Shown here one piece after another: positions 1 to 8,154 of a stretch of DNA of 64,000 nucleotides. This DNA is from Bacillus salacetis. Its GTDB lineage: Bacteria; Bacillota; Bacilli; Bacillales; Bacillaceae_B. Made by a program: the position numbers and the translations under genes. The notes under the pieces were generated by a model. It was not told the origin of the DNA, ran no database searches, and saw only the letters and a program-made list of their open reading frames with translations. Numbering within the stretch: position 1 is the first letter of the stretch; each line of letters begins with the position of its first letter. The stretch spans positions 43,171 to 107,170 of the forward strand of contig NZ_QXIR01000015.1 of assembly GCF_003581585.1 (NCBI RefSeq), read 5' to 3'.

Positions 1-753
1 CATGCCTTCCGGGTCTTTCCTTTCAACATAATCAAAGAAGATCATGGGGGCAAGGTAGCCAGGAACATCATCTGTTCTGTGAAAGCCGAGAATCTCTTTT
101 TCCACATTGCTGAGCTTTACTGAATCCATTCTCGATTTCCAAAGCCGCCTGCTGCCATGAAACAAATCAAAATGTCCAAATGAAGGCAGTTTTGGCACGT
201 GCTCCCTGATCAATGTGTGCCTGGTCTTTACCTGCGGCCAATCAAAAGCTTTTCCGTTATAAGTGACCAGTGTATTATAGTCCACCTTTTCAAGAAAGCT
301 GTGATAAAGCGGGATTTCACTTCCTGGCTGGGGAAGGATATGCTGCCTCAAGATGAGTTTATCCCCAGCCACTCTTGCGTATCCCAACAGAAAAATCGTA
401 TTTCCTGTCCCTCCTCCCAGTCCTGTGGTCTCTGTGTCAAAGAAAAATAGATCTTCAGCAGTGAGCCCTTTTGATGACAAAGGGTGACTTCCTTCAAACT
501 GATGCCACGCCTGAACAGCTTCCCTGACACGGCCAAGCTCATATCTACCGTGAAATTCAGACAGATCGTATACTTTCTCCCGGATCAAACAATAATCTTC
601 ATCCATATAATACGGCTTCACACCGTGGAGCGACCATGTATCCATATATGGTATATCAATGGGCTTGATGGGCTCAGCCTGCTTTGGTGCAGAGTCTGCC
701 GTATCCCTGACAATATGGCTCTTCATCCGATTCAGTTTGTTTTTCAGCGACAT
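1..753 (-). CDS. mrfB: MrfB/YprB exonuclease, 3' end outside window
   Basis: Partial gene: 251 codons are present from an ATG at 753 and the frame runs off the window edge. It encodes an RNase H-like (DnaQ-fold) exonuclease. Exonuclease motif I is visible as FFDTETTG with D106 and E108, and motif II as YNGKAFDWP with D171; these match catalytic acidic residues of B. subtilis MrfB. The gene starts 17 bp after the mrfA stop with a strong GGGAGGGG ribosome site, so the two are one operon. In B. subtilis MrfA and MrfB act together in a UvrABC-independent repair route for mitomycin-type adducts (known). The missing C-terminal part should hold the last catalytic Asp and a TPR-like region (inference). 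Confidence 0.9.
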   Translation of the reverse strand, partial: MSLKNKLNRMKSHIVRDTADSAPKQAEPIKPIDIPYMDTWSLHGVKPYYMDEDYCLIREKVYDLSEFHGRYELGRVREAVQAWHQFEGSHPLSSKGLTAEDLFFFDTETTGLGGGTGNTIFLLGYARVAGDKLILRQHILPQPGSEIPLYHSFLEKVDYNTLVTYNGKAFDWPQVKTRHTLIREHVPKLPSFGHFDLFHGSRRLWKSRMDSVKLSNVEKEILGFHRTDDVPGYLAPMIFFDYVERKDPEGM

Positions 754-770
754 TTTTGCCCCTCCCGGCC

Positions 771-3053
771 TTATTGATGACTTTCCAAAAACATGTCCAG
801 CAGCCTTAATGAATCACCCTTCGCTTCTTCAGAAGAAATATCTGTTCCGATGCAAGATGGACAGCCGCTTTCACATCGACAGCGGGAAATCAACCTTCTT
901 GCTTCAAGCAGGATCTCGTACATCTGATCAAAAACTTTTTCACTTAAGCCGACTCCCCCTGGATAACGGTCATATATAAAGATGGTCGGTTTCTCATTGT
1001 GAGATGCTTTCACTTGGGGAACCACAAAGACATCACTCGGATCACACATGACAAACAAAGGTACAATAGCCTTGAGACTTTGTGCAAGGCCGATTAATCC
1101 CTGCTCAATTCTATCGGTGGAAAGGTTTATTTCTTTCTTTAACGATACCCAGGTTGAATTGGTATGCAGTTCTTCCTCAGGTAAATGTATCGGGCCAGAA
1201 CCTATATTTTCATGGGTATCGAACTTGATTTTTTTGAAAATGGTGGCCATGGCTTGAACAGTCACATCGCCGTAAGCTGTTTCTGAGGCCTCGCTGCTTT
1301 TGGATTTATCCTCTTCCAGGACCCTGAGCTGAACGGCGAGATTCGCGTCAGTAAAGTAATCCACATCCACTTCCCTGACAAACGCTTTTTTCTCTTCCCA
1401 GTCTAGCAATTCCACTTGATACTGGATACCTTGATGTAAATAGATCGCTTCATCATGAAGCAGTGTCATGGCGGAAAACCTGTCCATCTCTCCAATCACC
1501 TTTACATTGGCAACATCACTTTGATCGATGATGATGACATTTTCCTGGGATGCTGACCTCAAGCTGATATTGTGGGCTGGAAACGAATCATTCATCCAGT
1601 ACCATTTTTCACCATTTTTGTGCAGCACCCTCTCCTCGGAAAGGAATTCAAGTATATCTTCTATATCAAGGCCGCCAAACTGCTCCCCTTCTGTAAAAGG
1701 CAGCTCATATGCTGCACATTTCAAATGGTCTATCAGGATGATCAGATTATCAGGGTTTATTCTGGCCGTTTCAGGTGAATTTTCAAAGAAATATTGCGGA
1801 TTTTCTATTATATATTGGTCCAGCGGGCTCGAACTGGCAACCATGATGACAAGAGATTCATCCTGCCTTCTTCCTGCACGTCCAGCTTGCTGCCAGGCGC
1901 TCGCAATCGTTCCGGGATATCCAGTCATGACACAGACCTGCAGCTGTCCAATATCGACTCCCAGTTCCAAGGCATTGGTACTGACCACTCCGTATATTTC
2001 GCCATTGCGCAGTCCTTTTTCAATTTCCCTTCTTTGTGTCGGTAAATACCCTCCCCGGTACCCGCGAATGGATTTCGGACCTAATTGGGATTTCACCAGT
2101 TCCTGCAGGTAGGTTAGAATGATTTCCACCCTCACCCTGCTCCGTGCAAAGATGATTGTTTGAATCTTGTTTTTCAGGAGGGAACCTGCAATATCCCTTA
2201 CCTCCAGGGTGGCACTTCTCCTGATGTTCAAAGGTTTATTTACGATCGGCGGATTATAGAATACAAAGTGCTTTCTTCCGCTGGGAGCTCCATTGTTGTC
2301 AATCAGTTCCATCTTCTTTTCTGTCAATCCCTCAGCCAATTCATTGGGATTTGCAATGGTGGCGGATGTACAAATGAAAATAGGATCACTTCCATAGAAA
2401 CGGCAGATCCGCCTCAGCCTCCTGATTACATTGCTGACGTGGCTTCCAAATACTCCCCGATAAATATGAAGTTCATCTATCACCACATATTTCAGGTTTT
2501 CAAATAGTGAAACCCACTTCGTATGGTGAGGCAGGATTGCAGAGTGAAGCATATCAGGATTAGTGATGACAATATGTCCCGCTTTCCTTACCTTCTGGCG
2601 TATGTTGGCAGACGTATCCCCGTCGTATGTATAACTGTTTATCGCGGCATCCGCTTCAGCTATGATTTCATTGATTTCACTTTTCTGGTCCTGGGCCAGT
2701 GCCTTTGTAGGAAATATATAAAGCGCTCTCGTTTCCTTATTTTCCAATATCGACTGCAGGACCGGCAGATTGTAGCATAGGGTTTTACCTGATGCAGTAG
2801 GTGTGACGGCCGTAAAACTCCTTCCGCTCATGGCAGTGTCGAATGCAGTTGCCTGATGGGTATAAAGCTTTTGGATCCCCCTCTTTTCAAGCGCCGTTTT
2901 CAGTTTGGGGTGGATTCGTTCCGGCAAGTCTTTCTGCCGTGCTTTTTTTTCTTCAATTGTATGCCAATGGACAATTTGTCCATTAAGTTCTGATTGCCGC
3001 TGAAACTGATGGATCATTTCTTGTAAATTTCTTTTCCGAAGCATCTTTTTCAC
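771..3053 (-). CDS. mrfA: DEAD/DEAH-box DNA helicase MrfA (YprA)
   Basis: A 760-residue superfamily 2 helicase. The Walker A motif PTASGKT lies at residues 85-91 and the Walker B/DELH box at 193-196; a helicase C domain follows with the QQAGRAGRR motif. The C-terminal part is the DUF1998-type domain ending in four cysteines, C725, C727, C731 and C734, the metal-binding set known to be needed in B. subtilis MrfA. Length is normal for the family. It is the first gene of the mrfA-mrfB pair, with SD AGAGGTG before ATG 3053. Role: helicase for excision of mitomycin-type DNA damage with the MrfB nuclease (family knowledge). A LexA-box-like sequence sits at 3072-3085. Confidence 0.93.
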   Translation of the reverse strand: MKKMLRKRNLQEMIHQFQRQSELNGQIVHWHTIEEKKARQKDLPERIHPKLKTALEKRGIQKLYTHQATAFDTAMSGRSFTAVTPTASGKTLCYNLPVLQSILENKETRALYIFPTKALAQDQKSEINEIIAEADAAINSYTYDGDTSANIRQKVRKAGHIVITNPDMLHSAILPHHTKWVSLFENLKYVVIDELHIYRGVFGSHVSNVIRRLRRICRFYGSDPIFICTSATIANPNELAEGLTEKKMELIDNNGAPSGRKHFVFYNPPIVNKPLNIRRSATLEVRDIAGSLLKNKIQTIIFARSRVRVEIILTYLQELVKSQLGPKSIRGYRGGYLPTQRREIEKGLRNGEIYGVVSTNALELGVDIGQLQVCVMTGYPGTIASAWQQAGRAGRRQDESLVIMVASSSPLDQYIIENPQYFFENSPETARINPDNLIILIDHLKCAAYELPFTEGEQFGGLDIEDILEFLSEERVLHKNGEKWYWMNDSFPAHNISLRSASQENVIIIDQSDVANVKVIGEMDRFSAMTLLHDEAIYLHQGIQYQVELLDWEEKKAFVREVDVDYFTDANLAVQLRVLEEDKSKSSEASETAYGDVTVQAMATIFKKIKFDTHENIGSGPIHLPEEELHTNSTWVSLKKEINLSTDRIEQGLIGLAQSLKAIVPLFVMCDPSDVFVVPQVKASHNEKPTIFIYDRYPGGVGLSEKVFDQMYEILLEARRLISRCRCESGCPSCIGTDISSEEAKGDSLRLLDMFLESHQ

Positions 3054-3071
3054 CTCTACTCCTATTTTAGC

Positions 3072-3085
3072 GAATAAACGTTCGA
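3072..3085 (-). promoter_or_regulatory. SOS-box-like operator over the mrfA promoter
   Basis: On the minus strand the 14 bases read CGAACGTTTATTCG, one mismatch from the Bacillus LexA/DinR box CGAAC-N4-GTTCG. A candidate -10 TAAAAT (3065-3070) follows one base later, so a repressor bound here would cover the promoter. The -35 is poor. Damage control of mrfAB by LexA is inference only. Confidence 0.45.
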
Positions 3086-3094
3086 ATAAAAAGA

Positions 3095-3145
3095 GAAAAA
3101 AATGCCAGGCATAAATTGGCTTTCTGCCAACTTGCCCAGCATTTC
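3095..3145 (-). terminator. Terminator after the alpha/beta hydrolase gene
   Basis: Read on the minus strand, a long interrupted stem (GC-rich arms TTGGC/GCCAA flanked by GGCA/TGCC and AAATGC/GCATTT) ends in a run of T at about 3095-3101. It separates the hydrolase from mrfA. Confidence 0.65.
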
Positions 3146-3153
3146 AATATTTC

Positions 3154-3939
3154 TTATTTATTATCTGAAATAAAGCTTTTCATTTCTAAGGAAAGCTTTT
3201 CAGGTTCTTCGTATAATCCCATGTGACCCGAGTTATCCAGGACAACCGTCCTGATGTGTTCACCTTCTACCGCAAAAGTCTTTTCCTGTGGTATTATCTG
3301 ATCTTTTGCTCCCGCAACCAGCAGAATCGGAAGCCTGCTGTCCTGGATCACATTCCTGCGGTCTCCCCGGCTCCGCATAGCCTTCAAAGTTTCCTTGGCT
3401 CCTGCGGGACTCGTATCATATCCTATTTGTTTAGCTTTATCTATTTCTTCGCTTTTATCTTCCAATCTGTCCTGGTTGAACAGTTTAGGAACGAGTTCAT
3501 CTATAAAGGCTTCCATTCCTCTGGAATCTATTTTCTTTATGGATTCCGTTCTCTTGTCTTTTCCGTTTTCATCATCCGGCAGAGGGGTCGAGTGGATCAA
3601 TCCAAAACCTTTCAGCTTTTCAGGGAATTGTTCAGCAAAGGACAATGCAACATACCCTCCAAGTGAATGTCCGAACATATAGACGTCCTTGAGCTGCTTC
3701 TGATCCATGAAATAATTGATGTCAGCAGCCATATCTTCAATTGAAAAACCACCTTCAGGAATTCCGGACTCCCCATGGCCGCGAAGGTCAACGGTTATTA
3801 CCCGGCACTCATCAAGAAGAGGCATTACTCTTTCCCAGTATTCGGAATTGCCGCAAAAACCGTGCAGGAGAATAACCGCTTGTCCTTCTCCATGATCTTT
3901 GTATGCAAGTTCATTCATGCCGACACGCTGAGTATCCAT
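3154..3939 (-). CDS. Alpha/beta-fold hydrolase
   Basis: A 261-residue single-domain alpha/beta hydrolase. The oxyanion HG motif is at 26-27, the nucleophile elbow GHSLGG has S92, and the likely acid and base of the triad are D213 (AGAKDQ) and H239 (NSGHMG). There is no signal peptide, so it is probably cytoplasmic. SD GGGGTGA precedes ATG 3939. It stands alone, ending in its own terminator ahead of mrfA, and is divergent from the Hsp20 gene. The sequence does not show the substrate; esterase, lactonase or C-C hydrolase activity are all possible. Confidence 0.85.
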   Translation of the reverse strand: MDTQRVGMNELAYKDHGEGQAVILLHGFCGNSEYWERVMPLLDECRVITVDLRGHGESGIPEGGFSIEDMAADINYFMDQKQLKDVYMFGHSLGGYVALSFAEQFPEKLKGFGLIHSTPLPDDENGKDKRTESIKKIDSRGMEAFIDELVPKLFNQDRLEDKSEEIDKAKQIGYDTSPAGAKETLKAMRSRGDRRNVIQDSRLPILLVAGAKDQIIPQEKTFAVEGEHIRTVVLDNSGHMGLYEEPEKLSLEMKSFISDNK

Positions 3940-4015
3940 AATTCACCCCATCCTTATTGAGAATCTATTTTGTATATTGCCCTAATGGAAACCGAATAAA
4001 CACAGGTGGACATTT

Positions 4016-4044
4016 AACCATTTTGTGCCGAAACACATAAGCTA
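4016..4044 (+). promoter_or_regulatory. Sigma-K-like promoter of the Hsp20 gene
   Basis: A -35-like AACC (4016-4019) is followed after exactly 16 bases by CATAAGCTA (4036-4044), matching the sigma-K pattern AC-N16-CATANNNTA. The start codon lies 32 bases downstream. This suggests late mother-cell expression (inference). Confidence 0.5.
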
Positions 4045-4075
4045 GTGGGTGAATACGTTCTGAAAGGAGACAAGT

Positions 4076-4522
4076 ATGATGGAAGATAACCTGCCTGAAA
4101 AAAAGAAACCTAAGTTCGGTGAATTTATGGACACTTTATTCCAAGAAAAACCAGTAAGAGGAATTTTGGGAAGTATTGACGACTTTTTTTCCTCTCCATT
4201 CTCTTTTGGCGGCTTCCCGGTCGATCTTAGTGAATCAAAGAACAGCTATACCATTACAGCAAAGCTCCCAGGAGTTAAGAAAGACCAAATCGATATCGAT
4301 GTTTATCAGAACTATGTAACGATCTCGGTCCAAAACCTGGAAACCCATACAACCCAGGATGATAAGTCCAAAGTCTTCTTCAAAAAACAGCTGAAACAGC
4401 AAAACTCCAGATCCATACCTTTGCCAGGCATGGTGGACGAGAGAAAGGTCAAAGCCGAATATGAGGATGGATTGCTGACCCTTAAACTGGGAAAATTAAA
4501 AGGAAAAAAAGTTGAACTCTAG
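4076..4522 (+). CDS. Hsp20/alpha-crystallin family protein, coat-like
   Basis: A 148-residue small heat-shock family protein. The alpha-crystallin domain spans about residues 47-146, with the typical AKLPGVKKDQIDI beginning and the EDGLLTLKL ending. SD AAAGGAG precedes ATG 4076 (a second ATG follows directly). B. subtilis has Hsp20-like spore proteins (CotM, CotP), and the sigma-K-like promoter here supports such a role over a general chaperone (inference). The frame stays open for 56 codons past the TAG stop, up to TAA 4691-4693; this tail has no recognisable domain. Confidence 0.85.
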   Translation: MMEDNLPEKKKPKFGEFMDTLFQEKPVRGILGSIDDFFSSPFSFGGFPVDLSESKNSYTITAKLPGVKKDQIDIDVYQNYVTISVQNLETHTTQDDKSKVFFKKQLKQQNSRSIPLPGMVDERKVKAEYEDGLLTLKLGKLKGKKVEL

Positions 4523-4695
4523 CTGGCTCCTTATACTTTAATACTATCCAGAGCAAATTTAAATCATATTCAGTCCCATCACCTTTTGAAAGCTGCAAGC
4601 GAAAACGAAATGAAGGTAGGAGATCATATCCCTTTAGTGATAAACTATTTGGATCAATCAGAGAAAACGCTTAGCCGCAAGCCATCTATCTAAAA
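4523..4695 (+). other. Gene-free spacer after the Hsp20 gene
   Basis: The frame of the Hsp20 gene continues open after its TAG until TAA 4691-4693. The conceptual peptide includes VGDHIPLVINYLDQSEKTL and could be a gene remnant or the product of a stop mutation, but no internal start with a ribosome site is seen. No terminator hairpin is visible directly after the Hsp20 stop. Confidence 0.3.
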
Positions 4696-4858
4696 AGCTC
4701 TTTTTCGTAAACTTTGCCGCTTATTCAATACTGTAAAAACCCTGGAAGCAGGAAAGAAAAGAGCTGCTCTTTCTTTTTCGAAAGCAAACCTCGGAATACA
4801 GGGGGAAAATCACGCACTTGCGATTTTTCCAAAAGCAACAATCTATGTGAAGACAGCT
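4696..4858 (-). repeat. MITE-like element, inverted copy E
   Basis: The reverse complement matches the elements at 29796 and 63801: it starts AGCTGTCTTCAC, passes through GATTGTTGCTTTTGGAAAAAT and a CTTTCGAAAAAGA core, and ends GCAAAGTTTACGAAAAAGAGCT. It is the only good copy in this orientation and is shorter (163 bp) through a deletion near its right arm. It lies between the Hsp20 gene and yppG. Confidence 0.75.
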
Positions 4859-4891
4859 TTTTAAAAAAGCAGCAATATAAGCGAAAAACGC

Positions 4892-4934
4892 ATAAACAAA
4901 AGAAGCCCGGGGAAGTGCTCCCCGTGCTTCTTTT
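4892..4934 (-). terminator. Terminator of yppG
   Basis: A 15-bp stem with arms AAGAAGCaCGGGGA and TTCCCCGgGCTTCTT, followed on the minus strand by TTGTTT. The opposite strand also ends in T-rich sequence, so it may act both ways. Confidence 0.8.
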
Positions 4935-4944
4935 ATATGAATAT

Positions 4945-5442
4945 TCACAACTTGAACATACCGCCAAGCCCCTTCACCATCGAAGACACCTGGTTCACGG
5001 CGCTCATCATTTGTCCCGCAGTATTCATCATTTTATTGAAGTCCAGTGAGCCGTCCTGCGATTTAAAAGAATTCATGATGGATCCCATCCCAGAAGACTG
5101 GGGCTTAGCCATAAAATTCCCTTTTGGATAAGGGTTTGTCATGCCTTGATAATCATTATAACCGCCTTGCTGTTGATAATGGTTTGTTTCATCAGGCTGG
5201 AGCGGATTTTGAAAATACTGGCTGCTGTAGGGTGCCTGCTGGGCATATTGGCCGTAACCGCCCTGATGGCCGCCATAATCCGGGGCTGGACCATAGGGAA
5301 CAGGTGAACCGTACTGCATCTGCTGAAAATGCTGGCCATTCGGGTATGGCGGGACAGGCATTGAACCTGGGTAGCCAGTTTGGTAACCATTGAAACGGGA
5401 AGCCGGGAATCTTCTATTAGTATAGTGATACATTCCATTCAT
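4945..5442 (-). CDS. yppG: YppG family protein
   Basis: A 165-residue low-complexity protein. The N-terminal two thirds are rich in Gly, Tyr, Gln and Pro, while the last 50 residues form an ordered segment (SIMNSFKSQDGSLDFNKMMN then a hydrophobic helix to GGMFKL) that is the YppG family signature. No signal peptide or membrane helix is present. It is in the yppG position of the B. subtilis map. The composition resembles spore-coat and exosporium-associated proteins, but its function is unknown. Confidence 0.8.
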   Translation of the reverse strand: MNGMYHYTNRRFPASRFNGYQTGYPGSMPVPPYPNGQHFQQMQYGSPVPYGPAPDYGGHQGGYGQYAQQAPYSSQYFQNPLQPDETNHYQQQGGYNDYQGMTNPYPKGNFMAKPQSSGMGSIMNSFKSQDGSLDFNKMMNTAGQMMSAVNQVSSMVKGLGGMFKL

Positions 5443-5677
5443 CCTCCTGACAAAGGAATCTCTGCTACAAAATATGTTGCAGACAGAAAAATGTGCAGAT
5501 GCCCGGTGCTGGAACGAAGTAAATCTATAATAACATCATTCGACAAAACAACATTATTTTGTCGGAAGTTCCATTTTTCTTACAACTTTAAATATCCGAA
5601 ATCCATGTTAGTATAACGTTATAAGGGGAAGCGGGGAAACCCGCCTTATACAAACGTAACCAGGGGAGGAATCAATA

Positions 5678-5869
5678 ATGAATTTAGAAGAAATTCAGCA
5701 ATTATTTCATGAGAAATACCATTTTAAACCTGCCACGTTAAATGAACTTTTGACTTTTGCCCGAAAATCCTACATTGTGAACGACATCAGCATCAATGAA
5801 TACAGGCAGCTTGTTAAAGAAATTGAAGCAGCCTATCCATTACCAGAGTCTCCAACCGTTCCACAGTAA
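5678..5869 (+). CDS. yppF: YppF family protein
   Basis: A 63-residue protein beginning MNLEEIQQLFHEKYHF, with the family's conserved NELLTFARKSYI stretch. A strong GGGGAGG ribosome site precedes ATG 5678. The short helical protein has no membrane segment. It follows the conserved yppE-yppF-yppG neighbourhood but is on the plus strand between two minus genes. Function is unknown; a terminator follows. Confidence 0.82.
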   Translation: MNLEEIQQLFHEKYHFKPATLNELLTFARKSYIVNDISINEYRQLVKEIEAAYPLPESPTVPQ

Positions 5870-5886
5870 CTATACAGATAGAACAC

Positions 5887-5919
5887 GGGACAGATCATTT
5901 TGATCTGTCCCTCCTTTAT
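5887..5919 (+). terminator. Terminator of yppF
   Basis: Perfect 11-bp stem GGGACAGATCA / TGATCTGTCCC with a 3-base loop, then TCCTTTATTT. Confidence 0.8.
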
Positions 5920-5946
5920 TTGACTCCTCCAACAGGAAGATTATTT

Positions 5947-6300
5947 TCAGCATTTAGATAGTTGGTCCAGTGCAGTTTTCAAAACATAATGAATGGATTG
6001 TGAGTGACTGATGAACCTTTTATAGCTCGCTTTTGGAAAGAATGCTTGAATCGAAATCATTTCCAGGTTCTCAGCAGTGTTCATGATTTGGCTTGGGTGC
6101 AGGTTTTTTGGCCTGTCCTCCTTCATCCATTGAAGAGCCATGTCCCGCCAGCGGTCGATTCTTTCCTTGGCATCATCAGCAAAGGGTTTCACTTCGTTAT
6201 AGAAGTCACCTTCTTCTCCACGTTCTCTGGTTTCTTTATATATCCTTAAGATCTCCTCATTCATTTCAAGGAGTTCAGAAGTTAATAGCTTAAGGTCCAT
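5947..6300 (-). CDS. yppE: YppE family protein (DUF1798)
   Basis: A 117-residue all-helical cytoplasmic protein of the YppE family. It shows the acidic N-terminal helix ELLEMNEEILRIYKE and the central FADDAKERIDRWRDMALQW stretch. Position next to yppF and yppG matches B. subtilis. Length is typical and no catalytic motif is visible. Function is not established. Confidence 0.82.
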   Translation of the reverse strand: MDLKLLTSELLEMNEEILRIYKETRERGEEGDFYNEVKPFADDAKERIDRWRDMALQWMKEDRPKNLHPSQIMNTAENLEMISIQAFFPKASYKRFISHSQSIHYVLKTALDQLSKC

Positions 6301-6367
6301 CTCTCGGCTTCCTCCTTTTTCAAACGAAAAAAAAGCAGCTTAGCAGCCACTTCGATCTTTTCTCATT

Positions 6368-6625
6368 TTATGTGGTTTTATAAGATAATTCAAGATTATT
6401 GAAATGATTTGCCTTTTCGTGCGGTTCCCCATAAAGGCTTAACTTGAAAAGGACTCTGGTTTCCGCCTTGGTATATCTCTTTTCTGCCCTTGCCAGCCTC
6501 AGTTTCCTTTCGGCCACCACAGCAGTTCTTTCCTCATTTACCCTCACATTTATCTTTGTTTCCAGATCATTCAATTGGTTTTCAATTTCCGTCAGCAGCA
6601 AGAGCAGGTCATTTTTACTTTCCAT
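6368..6625 (-). CDS. Small coiled-coil protein, unknown
   Basis: An 85-residue protein preceded by a very good GAGGAGG site seven bases before ATG 6625, so it is a real gene. Residues 5-60 have a strong heptad pattern of Leu/Ile with Glu/Arg/Lys, predicting a coiled coil. It sits where yppD lies in B. subtilis, but I do not recognise the sequence well enough to assign that name. No signal peptide, membrane helix or cysteine is present. Confidence 0.7.
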   Translation of the reverse strand: MESKNDLLLLLTEIENQLNDLETKINVRVNEERTAVVAERKLRLARAEKRYTKAETRVLFKLSLYGEPHEKANHFNNLELSYKTT

Positions 6626-6819
6626 TTTACAGCCTCCTCAAATTTAGGTTACTTAAAGTATTCTGCTTTCATTTGAAACCACCTTCATACTTGACAAAAC
6701 TAGTACTCTTTCGGCAAAGAAAGTCCGAATAGTACATTCTGCATATAGATTTTCGACAGATTTACTGCATGAAACACAGAGGTATTTAGAACAATATGAA
6801 GAGGAGGTGTAATATAGAC

Positions 6820-6930
6820 ATGAAGAAGAACGATAGTAAAGAACAACAGATCAAAGAATCGAAACGCAAGCAAACGAAAGCAGGGCAAGGAAACCCTAAA
6901 TTAGAAGGTCCTGACCGTCCGTCAACTTAA
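6820..6930 (+). CDS. sspM: Small acid-soluble spore protein M (SspM)
   Basis: A 36-residue, Lys/Gln-rich peptide ending GNPKLEGPDRPST; the GPxRPST end is the SspM (minor SASP) hallmark. SD GAGGAGGTG lies ten bases before ATG 6820. Members are made in the forespore under sigma-G in B. subtilis (known); I could not identify a convincing sigma-G promoter here. The gene lies between the small coiled-coil gene and yppC as in relatives. Confidence 0.85.
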   Translation: MKKNDSKEQQIKESKRKQTKAGQGNPKLEGPDRPST

Positions 6931-6945
6931 TATACTGCTGTCTTG

Positions 6946-6992
6946 AAAAAAAGTGTCCGGGGCACTCATAACGGGTGCAGCCGGTACTTTTT
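6946..6992 (+). terminator. Probable terminator of sspM
   Basis: Arms AAAAAGTgtCCGG and CCGGtACTTTTT enclose a loop of about 20 bases and end in a T run. Confidence 0.55.
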
Positions 6993-7039
6993 CAGCTCAT
7001 ATCTTATCGTGCTGTTATCTATAAGCATGGCGTATGACA

Positions 7040-8041
7040 TTATTCAGTTAGGAATTCTTTCATCTTGATCATCTTATGGAGTTGTCTCTGCTTGTTAAAA
7101 TACCACCTGGTCAAATGAACAGGCTCTTTAACCTTCGCCTTTTTGAACCACCTCTTCTTGACTCCCTTCCTTTGTGACCAGTCGGACGGCTGTTTATGTA
7201 TATGATGTTGCTTCACTTCAAATACGGTTCTCAGAATGGGCGTGCCCGTTTTTGGGGCTCCTTGGCAGAAGCGTTCATAGTCCCTTCTGGAACCTGTATG
7301 TTCAACCGAAAGAGCGAAATCTTTGAAGTGATGGTACAGATTTTCCTCGAATAGGATTTGAGACAGTCTGTTCCCAAGTGATATACGGCTGTCCAATTTT
7401 CTAAAGTCACTTACACTCGCTCCATATAAGTTCCCGGCCTTGGTAGGAAAGATCACAGAACTGAAATGCAAATGATCCTCCAGAAAGAACAGCCAGGTCT
7501 TAAAGACCTTACGTTTATAAACAGGATGTTTAATGACTGGTTCCTCTATTACGTTCTGTTCATTGATGATCAAGGACTGCATTAGTCTGGCGATATCCCC
7601 TCCGTTCCAAAAACGTTGCCATTCTTCCTGCATAAAGGCAGACACAAAAAATTCACGAAATAAATGAAACATTTCCATGTTCAATTCCGTCTTATAGTGA
7701 TGGATGAGCAACTGTGGAAACACATCATGGAAGATGAGCCAGTTTGCTCTTTCATAAGTATAAAACAGGTTCCTGCGTGTTTTTTCATCCAGCACTGCCG
7801 GAAACCAGGGGCCCTGCAAGTCGCACATATTCCAGCCGGCATTCCTTGACACCATAGAGGCTAAAAAAGACCATTTTATTTCTGGGTGTATTAGGTAATA
7901 CTCTTGATAAGCCTTTGTTCTTGATATATTATCCAGATTATACTCCAGTGTCTTTTCCCGTATTACCCTGGCTAGCTCTTCAGAAGTTTCGCATAGGGAG
8001 CAATCGGGTAAAAATGGTTGAAAAAAGGATTTTTTGTTCAT
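7040..8041 (-). CDS. yppC: YppC family protein (DUF2515)
   Basis: A DUF2515 protein of 333 residues. A longer reading from TTG 8092 is possible, but ATG 8041 has the better site (GAGGCGG, six-base gap) and gives a family-typical length. It is rich in aromatic residues with no signal peptide; the Lys/Arg-rich C-terminal part resembles nucleic-acid-associated proteins, though this is only an impression. It is divergent from recU, 100 bp or so apart, as in other Bacillaceae. Function is unknown. Confidence 0.8.
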   Translation of the reverse strand: MNKKSFFQPFLPDCSLCETSEELARVIREKTLEYNLDNISRTKAYQEYYLIHPEIKWSFLASMVSRNAGWNMCDLQGPWFPAVLDEKTRRNLFYTYERANWLIFHDVFPQLLIHHYKTELNMEMFHLFREFFVSAFMQEEWQRFWNGGDIARLMQSLIINEQNVIEEPVIKHPVYKRKVFKTWLFFLEDHLHFSSVIFPTKAGNLYGASVSDFRKLDSRISLGNRLSQILFEENLYHHFKDFALSVEHTGSRRDYERFCQGAPKTGTPILRTVFEVKQHHIHKQPSDWSQRKGVKKRWFKKAKVKEPVHLTRWYFNKQRQLHKMIKMKEFLTE

Positions 8042-8154
8042 ATAAACCGCCTCGTTAGTCATTATAGGGTTATGATGACGAGATTTGGGCAAATTTATTC
8101 ACCCATCTTCTTGACGTATCTGATATGATATAGATTAGTTTGTGAGGTGTGAAT

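Noticed and set aside
1528..2112. 194-codon plus-strand frame
   Set aside because: Antisense to mrfA, which has complete helicase motifs; no ribosome site.
4520..4693. Stop-codon readthrough extension of the Hsp20 gene
   Set aside because: An open stretch of 56 codons occurs by chance fairly often; the encoded tail has no domain and the Hsp20 fold is complete without it.
8101..8140. TTGACG promoter for recU
   Set aside because: The -35 is good but no -10 lies at 16-18 bases; left unassigned.
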